64,000 bases of DNA from NCBI GenBank assembly GCA_034096865.1, contig JAWQFJ010016569.1, positions 16,001-80,000 of the forward strand, given 5' to 3'. This document shows positions 45,171 through 56,602 of this stretch, one piece after another. This DNA is from Theodoxus fluviatilis. Lineage: Eukaryota > Mollusca > Gastropoda > Cycloneritida > Neritidae. A program made the position numbers and the translations under genes. The notes below the pieces were generated by a model, which saw only the letters and a list, made by a program, of their open reading frames with translations, was not told where the DNA came from and ran no database searches. The stretch's first letter is position 1; every line of letters begins with the position of its first letter.

Positions 45171-46532
45171 TCAAAAGGCATGTCCATATCGGGTGGGTGC
45201 TTGGCCAACATTGCTACGAGCGGAGCGACGAAGAGGCAGTGGCTCTACAGTCACAGCTCCGTCATGCACTTTAGGCACAAGTCTGATCTGACAATCCCTG
45301 TCCACTTTTACCGCCTCGGTATCTCTGCCACACACATCACTCTCCTCAGAAGAGCGGAAATGAGGCATAGCTGGTAGAAGGTCCTTTCTGTTCACCACCT
45401 TTTCAGACCCTCCGTCCTGAGGACTGACTGTATACACATGTGACCCCGGATAGGGTCGGGCGGTCACCACATATATGTCCGGGCGCCAACGATCTTGTAG
45501 TTTTGCACGTCCCGCAACTCGATTGCGGAGATAGACCATATCGCCGATACTCAGTGAGTGGTCTTGGGCACGGACATCTGTCAATTTCTTCCTGGTGGCA
45601 GCAGACTCCAGGAGTTGGTCGTAAGCCTTGGAGTAGGCCTGCTGGAGACGGGAGCGGTGTTGTCTCACCCAGTCCAGAGATCCTACAGCGGAAGGACCTG
45701 TGACTCCGAGTAGATCGTCCAGGGGCAGTCTGGGCTCTTGTCCAAAGAGTAGATAAAAGGGAGAGAACCCAGTGGAAGCGTGAGGTGTGGCATTATATGC
45801 CTGTAGGACGGTGGGTAGGTATTCCGGCCACTTCATTTTCTGTTCGGGAGGGAGAGTTCTCAAAAGGTCGAACAGCGTCCTGTTGAATCTTTCACACTGC
45901 CCATTTCCCTGGGGATGGTACGGAGTCGTATGGGACTTCTTGATGTGATAGATATTACATAACTCCTTGATGAGACTAGACTCAAAGTCCCGGCCCTGAT
46001 CCGAATGTATCCTCTCTGGAACACCATACCTCTGGAACCATTCTCTCACCAGAGTCTTTGCTACTGTGGTCGCTTCCTGATTGCGTGTGGGAGCAGCAAC
46101 CGCAAATTTTGAAAACACATCAGTCATGACAAGTATATTCTCCCTACCGTCACTCGCTAGATCGACCTTGGTAAAGTCAATTGCTAATATTTCTAGAGGT
46201 CTATTGGCCAGAATGTGTCCTGAGGTGGTGCGCACACACGGTTGCTTTGCCAGCGTGCATCGTTGGCAGGAGTTGATGTAGTTCTCCACGTCTGACGTCA
46301 CGCAGGGCCAGTACACACGCCGCCTCACCAACTTGAGCGTCCTCTCTAAAGCCTGATGACCCATGTCATCATGAAGGGCCCTCAGTACCTCCGGGCGAAG
46401 TCTGTTCGGGAGTACGAGTTGGTCCAGAGTGCCTAGCCTAGGGTGCTGGACTCGCCGATACAGGACTCCATCTTTTGTGTACAGCCTGGAGTGCTGGCGA
46501 CTGAGAATTTTACCTGGGTGTCCCGAGGTCAC
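45171..46532 (-). pseudogene. Ty3/Gypsy integrase, intact domain in a broken pol
   Basis: 454 codons including stop. HHCC zinc finger (His54, His59, Cys89, Cys92), then the core with Asp119 (ILAIDFTKVD), Asp178 (IHSDQGRDF) and Glu214 (GQCERFNRTL), 35 residues between the last two, and STGFSPFYLLFGQEP. The C-terminal part (GDMVYLRNRV ... DRWRPDIYVV) is the Gypsy GPY/F-like region. The frame is continuous with the RT/RNase H frame except for one TAA at 46584-46586. Confidence 0.85.
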
Positions 46533-46583
46533 CTTCAGCCTAAGTGGCCAAACGGAGAGAAATTCCCCGAGGACGGCATCTTC

Positions 46584-48224
46584 TTATTGGAATTTGCGCA
46601 GCTCCTCCAATGTAGTCCTGGGCCAGATGGTGGATGAGAGGGGCATATTTTCCGCTGCCGAGGGCCGCACGTCCCTCTCTACATGCAAGGCAGAACTGTC
46701 GGCTTCTGTCTCTGCACATGTAACGGATATGTTGTCACAGATGACGTCGTGGTACTCTGCGATCTCGACTGGAACGTTAAGTCCATTGGTATGGAGACAG
46801 TTGGATGACACATCCCTTTCCTCACTGGTCTGGGGTAGTCTGGACAGTCCATCTGCTGGATTTATCCTCCCTGGTCGGTACTTCACAACGAAATTGAACT
46901 GAGCGAGCTGTGCTGCCCAGCGCTGCTCTAAAGCACCCAGCTTGGCCGTGCGAAAGTGCGTGAGAGGATTGTTGTCCGTGATGACAGTAAAATGGCTGCC
47001 TTGTAGATAGTGACGAAACTTTTCTGTGACCGCCCATTTCACGGCAAGCATCTCCAACTTGAAACTGGAATAGTTGGACGAGTTCTTTTCTGTGGGGCGC
47101 AGCCGTCTACTGGCGTAGGCGATGACACGCACGGTGCCGTCTCCCTGCTCTTGGGAAAGGATAGCACTGAGGCCGTCGTGTGACGCATCAGTCTCCAAGA
47201 TGAACGGCCTCGTGTAGTCTGCGTACTGTAGTACAGGCGCTGAAGTCAAAGCCGTCTTCAGTTCTTCAAAAGCTTTCTCGTGCTCTGTGATCCACAACGG
47301 TGAAATGTTGACTGATTTTTTCTTCCCCTCGCCGGTTTTGTTGACGAGCTCGTGCAGGCAGCCAGCTATTCTCGCAAAATCTCGAATGAAACGTCTGTAG
47401 TATGACGCAAACCCAAGGAAAGAGCGTAATTTCTTAGTCGTTTTTGGGCGGGGCCAGGTCTTCACAGCTTCAATCTTTTCCTCTTGACAAAATACACCGT
47501 CACGGGAGATAGTATGCCCAAGATAGTGCACTTCTCGCTTCAAAAGCTGACATTTCTTGAGCTTGATTTTGAGTCCCACCTCTCCAATTCGGGTCAGAAA
47601 TTTGTCTAGGTGCACTAGGTGTTCCTCAAACGTCTTGGAGAAAATGAGCACGTCGTCCAGGTAGCACAGAAGGAACTCAAAAAGAAAGTCAGAAGTTACA
47701 TTTTGCATGTGGCGCCGGAAGGTTGCAGGGGCAGTGGCAAGTCCAAAAGGCATCCTGGTGAATTCGAACAAGCCAAATGGAGTTGTGAAAGCCGTCTTGT
47801 GCTGATGGTCGGGATGCATCTCGATCTGATGACATCCACTCACCAGGTCGAGAGTAGAGAAGTACTGGGCACCTGCTAGAGAATCGAAGGATTCCTGTAT
47901 ACGGGGAAAGGGGTAGGCGTCCATGACAGTTTTAGCGTTTAGCTTTCTGTAATCCACACACATCCGAAGTGTAGAATCTTTCTTTCTGACGAGCACGATG
48001 GGAGCTGCATACGGACTGTGGCTTTCCACGACGATTTGTTGGTCCAAAAGTTGCTTCAAATGGTCCTTGACCTCTTGATACATACGAGGGGGAATGGAAC
48101 GATAGGGCTCTGCAGTCGGAATGTTGTCTGTGGTGTGCACCATGTGCTGCACACGATTTGTACTCAACACCCAGCGTTTCCCGGACCTCACCCATGTGTA
48201 GACAGTTTTATACTTAACACCCAT
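46584..48224 (-). pseudogene. Ty3/Gypsy reverse transcriptase and RNase H
   Basis: 547 codons including stop. RT: Asp126 (FSTLDLVSG), YLDD at 188-191 (LLCYLDDVLIF). RNase H: Asp346 (LETDASHDG), Glu391 and Asp417 (VITDNNPL). Ends at a TAA that separates it from the in-frame integrase. The first ~20 residues (MGVKYKTVYTWV ...) come from the flanking 29 bp minisatellite and not from a retroelement; the true sequence starts near VQHMVHTTDN. Gag and protease are absent: the 5' half was lost at the minisatellite junction. Confidence 0.85.
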
Positions 48225-48740
48225 GTGTAGGCAGTTTCATACTTAACACCCATGTGTAGGCAGTTTTATACTTAACACCCATGTGTAGGCAGTTTTATAC
48301 TTAACACCCATGTGTAGGCAGTTTTATACTTAACACCCAGCGTTTCCCGGACCTCACCCATGTGTAGGCAGTTTTATACTTAACACCCATGTGTAGGCAG
48401 TTTTATACTTAACACCCATGTGTAGGCAGTTTTATACTTAACACCCATGTGTAGGCAGTTTTATACTTAACACCCATGTGTAGGCAGTTTTATACTTAAC
48501 ACCCATGTGTAGGCAGTTTTATACTTAACACCCATGTGTAGGCAGTTTTATACTTAACACCCATGTGTAGGCAGTTTTATACTTAACACCCATGTGTAGG
48601 CAGTTTTATACTTAACACCCATGTGTAGGCAGTTTTATACTTAACACCCATGTGTAGGCAGTTTTATACTTAACACCCATGTGTAGGCAGTTTTATACTT
48701 AACACCCATGTGTAGGCAGTTTTATACTTAACACCCAGCG
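48186..48740 (-). repeat. 29 bp minisatellite, about 18 copies, derived from HTH codons
   Basis: Unit on the minus strand: TTAAGTATAAAACTGCCTAC then ACATGGGTG. One longer spacer unit (48330-48360; CCCAGCGTTTCCCGGACCTC) interrupts it and resembles the sequences at both edges. The unit equals the codons VKYKTAYTWV of the adjacent RING-HTH gene. The period is not a multiple of three. Confidence 0.93.
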
Positions 48741-49023
48741 TTTCGGCCAGAGCTCGCCCATCCTCTCCTCGATTTGCAGCTTCCACAAGTATATGTCGTT
48801 CGCGGTCGGTATTTTTCGCGTATGTAGCGCGCTTCACTAGGCTTGAATGTGTTCTCGGCTGTCGACAAATCGGACAGTAATTCCAGGACTCAAACCAGCG
48901 ATTGCTGCACGATTCATGGAGGAGATGTTTGCATGGAAAACATCGGACTGTTGGTTTTCTTCTCATTGATGTTTGACAAATCCCGCAATCGTCTTTGAGA
49001 TTCATTTTTCCGTTGTTTCGCAT
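48670..49023 (-). CDS. RING-finger plus helix-turn-helix protein, truncated into the minisatellite
   Basis: MRNNGKMNLKDDCGICQTSM starts a RING-type zinc finger: CGIC, then CFPCKHLLHESC, then CPICRQP, compatible with a RING-H2 cross-brace. After a linker the HTH DRERHILVEAANRGEDGRAL then AETLGVKYKTAYTWV follows, a homeodomain-like fold found in front of DDE transposases. The frame ends in the minisatellite (LSIKLPTHGC), so any catalytic domain is lost. RING fingers fused to transposase HTHs occur in mobile-element genes of invertebrates (inference). Start: the first ATG; a second in-frame ATG (MNLKDD) is possible. Confidence 0.6.
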   Translation of the reverse strand: MRNNGKMNLKDDCGICQTSMRRKPTVRCFPCKHLLHESCSNRWFESWNYCPICRQPRTHSSLVKRATYAKNTDRERHILVEAANRGEDGRALAETLGVKYKTAYTWVLSIKLPTHGC

Positions 49024-49440
49024 TAGCGCAACTTCCTGTTACATCATATTGTTCTCGATAAATAAATAAAAAAACACACAACTAACACCAAAATCAAAGA
49101 CTTTCGGGCACACGCCGTTCTTCAGTGAAAATAGATAAGATGAAAGTTTATCATAGGAAGAAATGATTGTGCTCATCAACTCTCACGATACACCAGATCC
49201 ATTGCTGGATACAGTGTTACGTAAATCTTTCAGCGTGCGGCCTTGCGGCGAAAATGACATGATGAGAGAATTGCAGATGGTAAAATACAAACCATATTCT
49301 GGTGGATTCAAAACTGAATACTGCCGTGTACACACTGACGTGCAAAGATTACAATAAATAAGAAAAAAACACATGACTAACACCAAAATGAAAGACTTTC
49401 AGGCACACGCCCTTGTGACGATAAGCCTGTTTATGAAAAG
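49024..49440. other. Region with a direct repeat and short frame
   Basis: ACTAACACCAAAATCAAAGA at about 49080 recurs as ACTAACACCAAAATGAAAGA at about 49376, each preceded by A7CACA and followed by CTTTC-GGCACACGCC. Between them a plus-strand frame 49163-49357 (MIVLINSHDTPDPLLDTVLR ...) is open for 64 codons, unidentified. Confidence 0.35.
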
Positions 49441-50926
49441 GTATTTATATCTGGCTCGTTATATGTCTAGGGAGTACTTCAGCAAGCCTTATCGTGCACC
49501 TTCATTCTCTCACTCAAACAATGAATATTATAAGTCTGAAATGAGAGAATGGGAACATCACATCAAATTAAAAATGTATATTTTTTCCATTACAAAATAA
49601 ACCATCCAGTAAAGAGCTATGAATGTCGTAAATTCTTAGTGGTAATGATAATTCTAATTCCCAATCCCCAAACAAGAAATAAGACTCTGCCAGACCAGGA
49701 TATAAAAGGTTATACTTAGCTGATTTGATGAAAATTCATGCTCACACACGCTAAACTCCATACACTCACACACGCTTACATGAGCAGTGTGGAGCACGAC
49801 TCGATGAAACGGGGGAGGGAAAGGGAAAAGGGATACTCCATGGTTGAGGCACGTTCACAAAATTACTTATGATTTGATGAAACAATTCCTATGCGAGGAT
49901 GGGGACCATTGATCATCCCCGCAGACTTGTTTGAAGGAAACCTTTTCTCCTGACGACAGAATGTAACCTGGGATAGACTTCAGGTCACTCACAAAAAATC
50001 TCTCCAAGAAGGCGATGACGGAAGGGAGACGTCTATTCGTGCTCGGACAAGCAGAATTGACAAGCCAAAATCAACGTCTTTTAACCGATGCAGTAACGGT
50101 TAGGCACATTGGTTCATGCTGACGCAGACGACAAGGTCTAGAATTTTCTCTCTCTCTTTTCTGCAATTGCTCCGTAGAGGGGATCATTACAATTTTCCCA
50201 AGTATAATTCTATCTATCTTCATGTTTAAAATGCAGAACAGGGCGCGGTCACTCACTAGAGTCTGTTCGATAAAAACAACATTCAGCGCGCCCCGAATCA
50301 CATTCTCAGGGGGTATTTATACGTTCCCAGACGTATATACGTCATAATGAAGTCACGTGTCCCTCCTTCTCGATAGATGATTGCTCCTTCCAAATGTTCC
50401 CAGATATGTATCCGTCACAATGAAGTCACGTGTCCCTCCTTCTCGATAGATGATTGTTCCTTCCAAAAGAATGAGTCATGGCCATTCTATCCAATAGCAA
50501 CACGGTGGAAGCTCTAATGCGTCGGATCCACATTGTCCAATCGCCACACGTTAGGAGATCTAATGAGTCGGGCATTCTACTGTCCAATCGCAACCAGGTG
50601 TAAGATCTCCTTCCAAACTAACAACGTCATTGGCATTTCTTAATTAGCAACGTCATTAGTCAATCTCTGTATGATTTCTATGTGGAGTGGATAAAATTAG
50701 ATCACCAGTCAATTCTCAGTTTAAAACATTTTATTTATGAATCCTTCTTCAGCAAGAGTCAATATCCATCCAGCTTTTGCCTCTGTCAATTTCTTCCTTC
50801 CTCATTCCTAAACGCACACTGGTCTGGCAGTTTTCCTACCTACACAACTATGGCCTGGCAGAGTTTCAACCCATCCCATTAATACCAATAACAACTTGAA
50901 GTGGGAGAAATCGTGTTTTCGCCACA
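49441..50926 (-). mobile_element. LTR-like region, diverged copy
   Basis: On the minus strand it begins TGTGGCGAAAACACG at 50926, directly after a polypurine tract AGGGAGGGAGG (50927-50937). A TATAAATA box lies at about 50310, followed by GTGATTCGGGGCGCGC shared with the LTRs at 53290 and 56125. The distal part (49441-49560) shares CTTCATTCTCTCACTCAAAC with 52420 and 55260. LTR end not placed. Confidence 0.5.
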
Positions 50927-50937
50927 CCTCCCTCCCT

Positions 50938-51564
50938 AAATAAGAAAAATTTTATATAATGACATTTTTCTATAGTTACCATCTATAATCAACAGATTAC
51001 ACTGGCCAACGTCACGAAACTTCCGTATCTGAGCATCCAAAAGAGCTCACAATAAAAATGGCAGGAGTAGAACTTCAAAACACAGAAATGACACTACAGC
51101 TGCCATCAGGTCCCATCAAACTGATAACAAGATGCATGGTTGGTTACAACAAATTTCACAAACACTCCCATAACACCAAGCACATAAGATCGCCATCCAC
51201 CAAAACTATTTGAAACCCGCCAGATTCCCTCATGGAAAAAAAAACCTAAATGACAGGCGAAAAGCTCCGTTGAAACATAAAGGAAGAACTGGTAGTTCCC
51301 ACGAAAACTCTGATAATCCACTTCAACAGGCTAATACTTGGCTGGGCCATTCCTAATTATTCGCCTTTAAAGAGACACTTAGGGAGACGCGGTGGACCAA
51401 CCCTTTATCCCTCAACCCACAGGAGTAAGAAATTAACTGAAGAAGAGAAAACAAGAGTGTCTCTAAACCGAAATGGCAAAACACGAACTTCTGTAGCTAA
51501 CACAAACAAAAACGATAAATTCCTTTCAACTTCCTCACCCTGGTCTCAGGCACCTTCCACTAGT
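50938..51564 (-). other. Gypsy 3' untranslated region, unit A
   Basis: Follows the RT/RNase H stop. 51365-51564 is almost identical to 54210-54408; the part nearer the polypurine tract is diverged. No frame of note. Confidence 0.45.
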
Positions 51565-52410
51565 TTATTCTAACCGAGATAAGACGTCGGCCACAACATT
51601 GGCCTTCCCTGCTACATGGGCCACAACTATAGGGAACTCTTGTAAAATCAGACTCCACCTGAGTAGTCTTTGATTTTTGTTTTTGAGAGTTTTAATGAAT
51701 ACCAAAGGATTGTGGTCAGTATACACCTTCACTTCGTGAGCCAAATGCCTTAGATACACCTCGAAATGTACTAATGCAGACAAGAGACTCATAGCCTCCT
51801 TTTCCACTGTAGAATAATTTCTCTGATGAGATAGAAATTTCTTAGAGAAATAGGCTTCTGGGTGCTCAAGGCCGTCCTCATCCAGCTGTATCAACACAGC
51901 GCCCATAGTCAAATCCGATGCATCAACCATGAGTCTAAAAGGCTGACTAGGGTCAGGAGTCCTAAGCACAGGATCACACGAGAGTACTCTCTTGAGTTTC
52001 TCAAAACTCTTCTGACAGTCAGCATTCCACTGAAAACCTCTGTTTTTCTTCAATAAATCTGTCAAAGGGAGAGCTAACTGTGAAAAGTTACAGCAGAACC
52101 GTCGATAATATCCTACCATACCTAGGAATCTTGACACAGTCTTGCGATTTGTGGGGGCAGACATGTCTAGTATAGTCTGCACCTTCTCCTGCCTAGTGCG
52201 TACTTTGCCACTTCCAACTTCATGACCTAGATAAGTGATGGTAGCTTTCCCAAACTCACTCTTGGCAAGATTCACAGTCAAGTTTGCATCTTTCAATCGG
52301 CAAAACAATTGATCTAACTGGGTGTGACGAGACGCCTTTTCCTTAAAATTATTTAGATCTTGGCTCGTTGTATATATGTCTAGGGGATACAACAACAGGA
52401 CTTCTCGCAC
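51565..52410 (-). pseudogene. Gypsy RT thumb and RNase H fragment, unit A
   Basis: The frame starts after the lost YxDD site: LDQLFCRLKDANLTVNLAKS, TYLGHEVGSGKV, then RFLGMVGYYRRFC, and RNase H motifs FRLMVDASDL, VEKEAMSLL, VYTDHNPLVF and VADVLSRLE before the stop. The fingers and palm are missing; the first 20 residues (LLLYPLDIYTTSQDLN) come from the junction with the LTR-like leader. Confidence 0.8.
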
Positions 52411-52869
52411 ACCTTCATTCTCTCATTCAAACAAGGAATAGTATAAGTCTGAAATGAGAGAATGGAAGCCTCACAGCAAATTAAAAATGTTTAATAAACA
52501 ATCAAGAATAAATCTATAAATGTCCTAAAATAGATCGAGTAATAATAATTTTCTAATTCCCAAACCCCAATTAGAAAATACTCTGCCAGACCAGGTGATT
52601 AATTAAGTACTTAACTGTTTCGATGATTTCTCATGACTGTGGTTCACACATGCCTACACAGGCATAGTGGAAACATGTTCGACGAAACGGGAAAGGGAAA
52701 AGGGGGGAAAAGAAGGGTAATCCAAGGTTGATTCACAATCACAGAATTGAGCAGACTTCGGCGTAAACACTTCCTCTGCTAGGATAGGTACCACTCATCA
52801 TCCCAGCATACTTGATCGGATGAAAACTTCTCTTTCTATTGACGAATCAACCTGGGTAAACTTCAGGTC

Positions 52870-53040
52870 AATCGTAAACCAATCCACTGGAGAAGGTGAT
52901 GACGGGAGGGTGACATCTAACTTCAAGGATAAACCAATCCCTCGGAGAAGGTGATGACGGGAGGGTGACATCTAACTTCAAGGATAAACCAATCCCTCGG
53001 AGAAGGGGATGACGGGAGGGTGACATCTAATTTCTTGGAA
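52870..53040 (+). repeat. 55 bp minisatellite, three copies (unit A leader)
   Basis: Units share CTTCAAGGATAAACCAATCC, CGGAGAAGGTGATGACGGGA and GGGTGACATCTAA. Confidence 0.88.
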
Positions 53041-53299
53041 CATCCGACTCAAACAGCCAAAGGCAACGTCTAATAACGGACACGGCAGCCGTTAGACACA
53101 TTGGATTATGACGGTGCAGACAACAGGGTCTCGAACTTTCTCTATCTTTCTTTCACTGCTTTCCTTTACGCTATAGAGGGAGCCATCACGACTTCCCTGA
53201 GTATAATTATCAATCTACATCTCTAAAACACGGAACAGGACGCGAAGTACCACGGGGGTCTGTTCAATAAAAATAAATGTTGACGCGCCCCGAATCACA

Positions 53300-53335
53300 T
53301 TATTCTCGGGGTATTTATAAGTTCTCAAGCATTGA
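53300..53335 (-). promoter_or_regulatory. LTR TATA box, unit A
   Basis: GAACTTATAAATACCCCGAG on the minus strand, followed by the conserved GTGATTCGGGGCGCGTC. Same motif at 56150 in unit B. Confidence 0.45.
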
Positions 53336-53825
53336 TGCGTCACAATTAAGTCATATGTCCTTCTTTCATGATCGCTGATTGCCTCTTTCAAAAGGTACCT
53401 ACATCACAATGTAGGATGACTCATGGCTTTATTATCCAATAGTTACTCTTGTTCAATTCTTCCCTACACATTGTGATCCCGTGTCTCTCTCTCTCCCGAC
53501 CTCTCCCGATCCATGATTCATGGCTTTATTATCCAGTAGCCATTCGAGGGAGGTCTAATGCTTAGTATTCACCTTCCCACCAATTACCTGTCAAATTACG
53601 TCTAATTCAAAAAATCAACGTCATTGGAATGTTCCACGTAGTAACGTCATCATTCGACTCCGTGAAGAACTGAAAATTTGATCTCCCAACTCAATTTTCT
53701 TTATTCTTCATTACACTGGTCTGGCAGTTGTCTCTATAACTACTCAACTATTGTCTGGCAGAGATTTAACCCATCCCATTTAACAATGAATAAATTGAAG
53801 TGGAAGAAAGCGTGGTTTCGTCACA

Positions 53826-53836
53826 CCTCCCTCCCT
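53826..53836 (-). other. Polypurine tract, unit B
   Basis: AGGGAGGGAGG followed by TGTGACGAAACC, the LTR start at 53825. Confidence 0.5.
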
Positions 53837-54408
53837 AAAATCAGAAAATTTTTATATAATGAAATTTTTCTACAATTTCCATCTACTATACAACCAACAT
53901 GTTACAATGGCCAATGGCACAAAACTTCTGCATCTAAGTATCAAAAAGCTCATAATAAGACAATGGCAGGAGTAGAACTTCATAACACGAAAATGACACT
54001 GCAGATGTCCTCAGGTCCCATCAAACTGAAAACAAGATGCCTTGCTGGCTACAACAAGTTTCAAACACTCTCATAACACCAGGCACACAACATCGCCAAC
54101 CACAAAACCATTAGAAACCCGCCAGATTCCCTCAAAGTGAAAACTTAAAGGACAGGCGAAAAACACTATTGAAACCTAAAGGAAGAACGGGCAATTCCTA
54201 ATTATTCTCCTTCCAGAGACACTTAGGGAGATGCGGTGGACCAACCCGTTATCCCTCAACCCACAGGAGTAAGAAATTAACTGAAGAAGAGAAAACAAGA
54301 GTGTCTCTAAACCGAAATGGCAAAACACGAACTTCTGTAGCTAACACAAACAAAAACGATAAATTACTTTCAACTTCCTCACCCTGGTCTCAGGCACCTT
54401 CCACTAGT

Positions 54409-55255
54409 TTATTCTAACCTAGATAAGACGTCGGCCACAACATTGGCCTTCCCTGCTACATGGGCCACAACTATAGGGAACTCTTGTAAAATCAGACTCC
54501 ACCTGAGTAGTCTTTGATTTTTGTTTTTGAGAGTTTTAATGAATACCAAAGGATTGTGGTCAGTATACACCTTCACTTCGTGAGCCAAATGCCTTAGATA
54601 CACCTCGAAATGTACTAATGCAGACAAGAGACTCATAGCCTCCTTTTCCACTGTAGAATAATTTCTCTGATGAGATAGAAATTTCTTAGAGAAATAGGCT
54701 TCTGGGTGCTCAAGGCCGTCCTCATCCAGCTGTATCAACACAGCGCCCATAGTCAAATCCGATGCATCAACCATGAGTCTAAAAGGCTGACTAGGGTCAG
54801 GAGTCCTAAGCACAGGATCACACGAGAGTACTCTCTTGAGATTCTCAAAACTCTTCTGACAGTCAGCATTCCACTGAAAACCTCTGTCTTTCTTCAATAA
54901 ATCTGTCAAAGGGAGAGCTAACTGTGAAAAGTTACAGCAGAACCGTCGATAATATCCTACCATACCTAGGAATCTTCGCACAGTCTTGCGATTTGTGGGG
55001 GCAGACATGTCTAGTATTAGTCTGCACCTTCTCCTGCCTAGTGCGTACTTTGCCACTTCCAACTTCATGACCTAGATAAGTGATGGTAGCTTTCCCAAAC
55101 TCACTCTTGGCAAGATTCACAGTCAAGTTTGCATCTTTCAATCGGCAAAACAATTGATCTAACTGGGTGTGACGAGACGCCTTTTCCTTAAAATTATTTA
55201 GATCTTGGCTCGTTGTATATATGTCTAGGGGATACAACAACAGGACTTCTCGCAC
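54409..55255 (-). pseudogene. Gypsy RT thumb and RNase H fragment, unit B, frameshifted
   Basis: Nearly identical to 51565-52410 but with one extra T at about 55017 (CTAGTATTAGTC against CTAGTATAGTC), which splits the frame into 55255-54932 and 55068-54409. A few substitutions: KNRGF to KDRGF, VSRFLG to VRRFLG. Confidence 0.82.
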
Positions 55256-55719
55256 ACCTTCATTCTCTCATTCAAACAAGGAATAGTATAAGTCTGAAAT
55301 GAGAGAATGGAAACCTCACAGCAAATTAAAAATGTTTAATAAACAATCAAGAATAAATCTATAAATGTCCTAAAATAGATCTAGTAATAATAATTTTCTA
55401 ATTCCCAAACCCCAATTAGAAAATACTCTGCCAGACCAGGTGATTAATTAAGTACTTAACTGTTTCGATGATTTCTCATGACTGTGGTTCACACATGCCT
55501 ACACAGGCATAGTGGAAACATGTTCGACGAAACGGGAAAGGGAAAAGGGGGGAAAAGAAGGGTAATCCAAGGTTGATTCACAATCACAGAATTGAGCAGA
55601 CTTCGGCGTAAACACTTCCTCTGCTAGGATGGGTACCACTCATCATCCCAGCATACTTGATCGGATGAAAACTTCTCTTTCTATTGACGAATCAACCTGG
55701 GTAAACTTCAGGTCAATCA

Positions 55720-55870
55720 TAAACCAATCCACTGGAGAAGGTGATGACGGGAGGGTGACATCTAACTTCAAGGATAAACCAATCCCTTGGAAGGTGATGA
55801 CGGAGGTGACATCTAACTTCAAGGATAACCATCCTCGGAGAAGGGATGACGGGAGGGTGACATCTAATTT
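55720..55870 (+). repeat. 55 bp minisatellite, unit B, with clustered deletions
   Basis: Same units as in 52870-53040, but 55785-55850 lacks several bases in G, A and C runs (GGGAGGGTGAC to GGAGGTGAC, AAACCAATCCC to AACCATCC). Confidence 0.85.
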
Positions 55871-56602
55871 CTTGGAACATCCGACTCAAACAGCCAAAGG
55901 CAACGTCTAATAACGGACACGGCAGCCGTTAGACACATTGGATTATGACGGTGCAGACAACAGGGTCTCGAACTTTCTCTATCTTTCTTTCACTGCTTTC
56001 CTTTACGCTATAGAGGGAGCCATCACGACTTCCCTGAGTATAATTATCAATCTACATCTCTAAAACACGGAACAGGACGCGAAGTACCACGGGGGTCTGT
56101 TCAATAAAAATAAATGTTGACGCGCCCCGAATCACATTATTCTCGGGGTATTTATAAGTTCTCAAGCATTGATGCGTCACAATTAAGTCATATGTCCTTC
56201 TTTCATGATCGCTGATTGCCTCTTTCAAAAGGTACCTACATCACAATGTAGGATGACTCATGGCTTTATTATCCAATAGTTACTCTTGTTCAATTCTTCC
56301 CTACACATTGTGATCCCGTGTCTCTCTCTCTCCCGACCTCTCCCGATCCATGATTCATGGCTTTATTATCCAGTAGCCATTCGAGGGAGGTCTAATGCTT
56401 AGTATTCACCTTCCCACCAATTACCTGTCAAATTACGTCTAATTCAAAAAATCAACGTCTTTGGAATGTTCCACATAGTAACGTCATCATTGGATTTTGG
56501 ATTGCCCTCCGTGAAGAACTGAAAATTTGATCTCCCAACTCAATTTTCTTTATTCTTCATTACACTGGTCTGGCAGTTGTCTCTATAACCGCTTCTACAA
56601 AC

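Larger units (their letters stand above)
50862..53740 (-). repeat. Tandem RT-LTR unit A (2.85 kb)
   Basis: Head-to-tail with 53741-56590. 51365-53740 and 54210-56590 are almost identical; the remaining 0.5 kb is diverged. The unit holds an RT/RNase H fragment, leader and most of an LTR. Confidence 0.85.
53741..56590 (-). repeat. Tandem RT-LTR unit B (2.85 kb)
   Basis: See unit A. Its upper edge at 56590 cuts the LTR about 85 bases short of its TG start and joins it to the integrase fragment. Confidence 0.85.
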
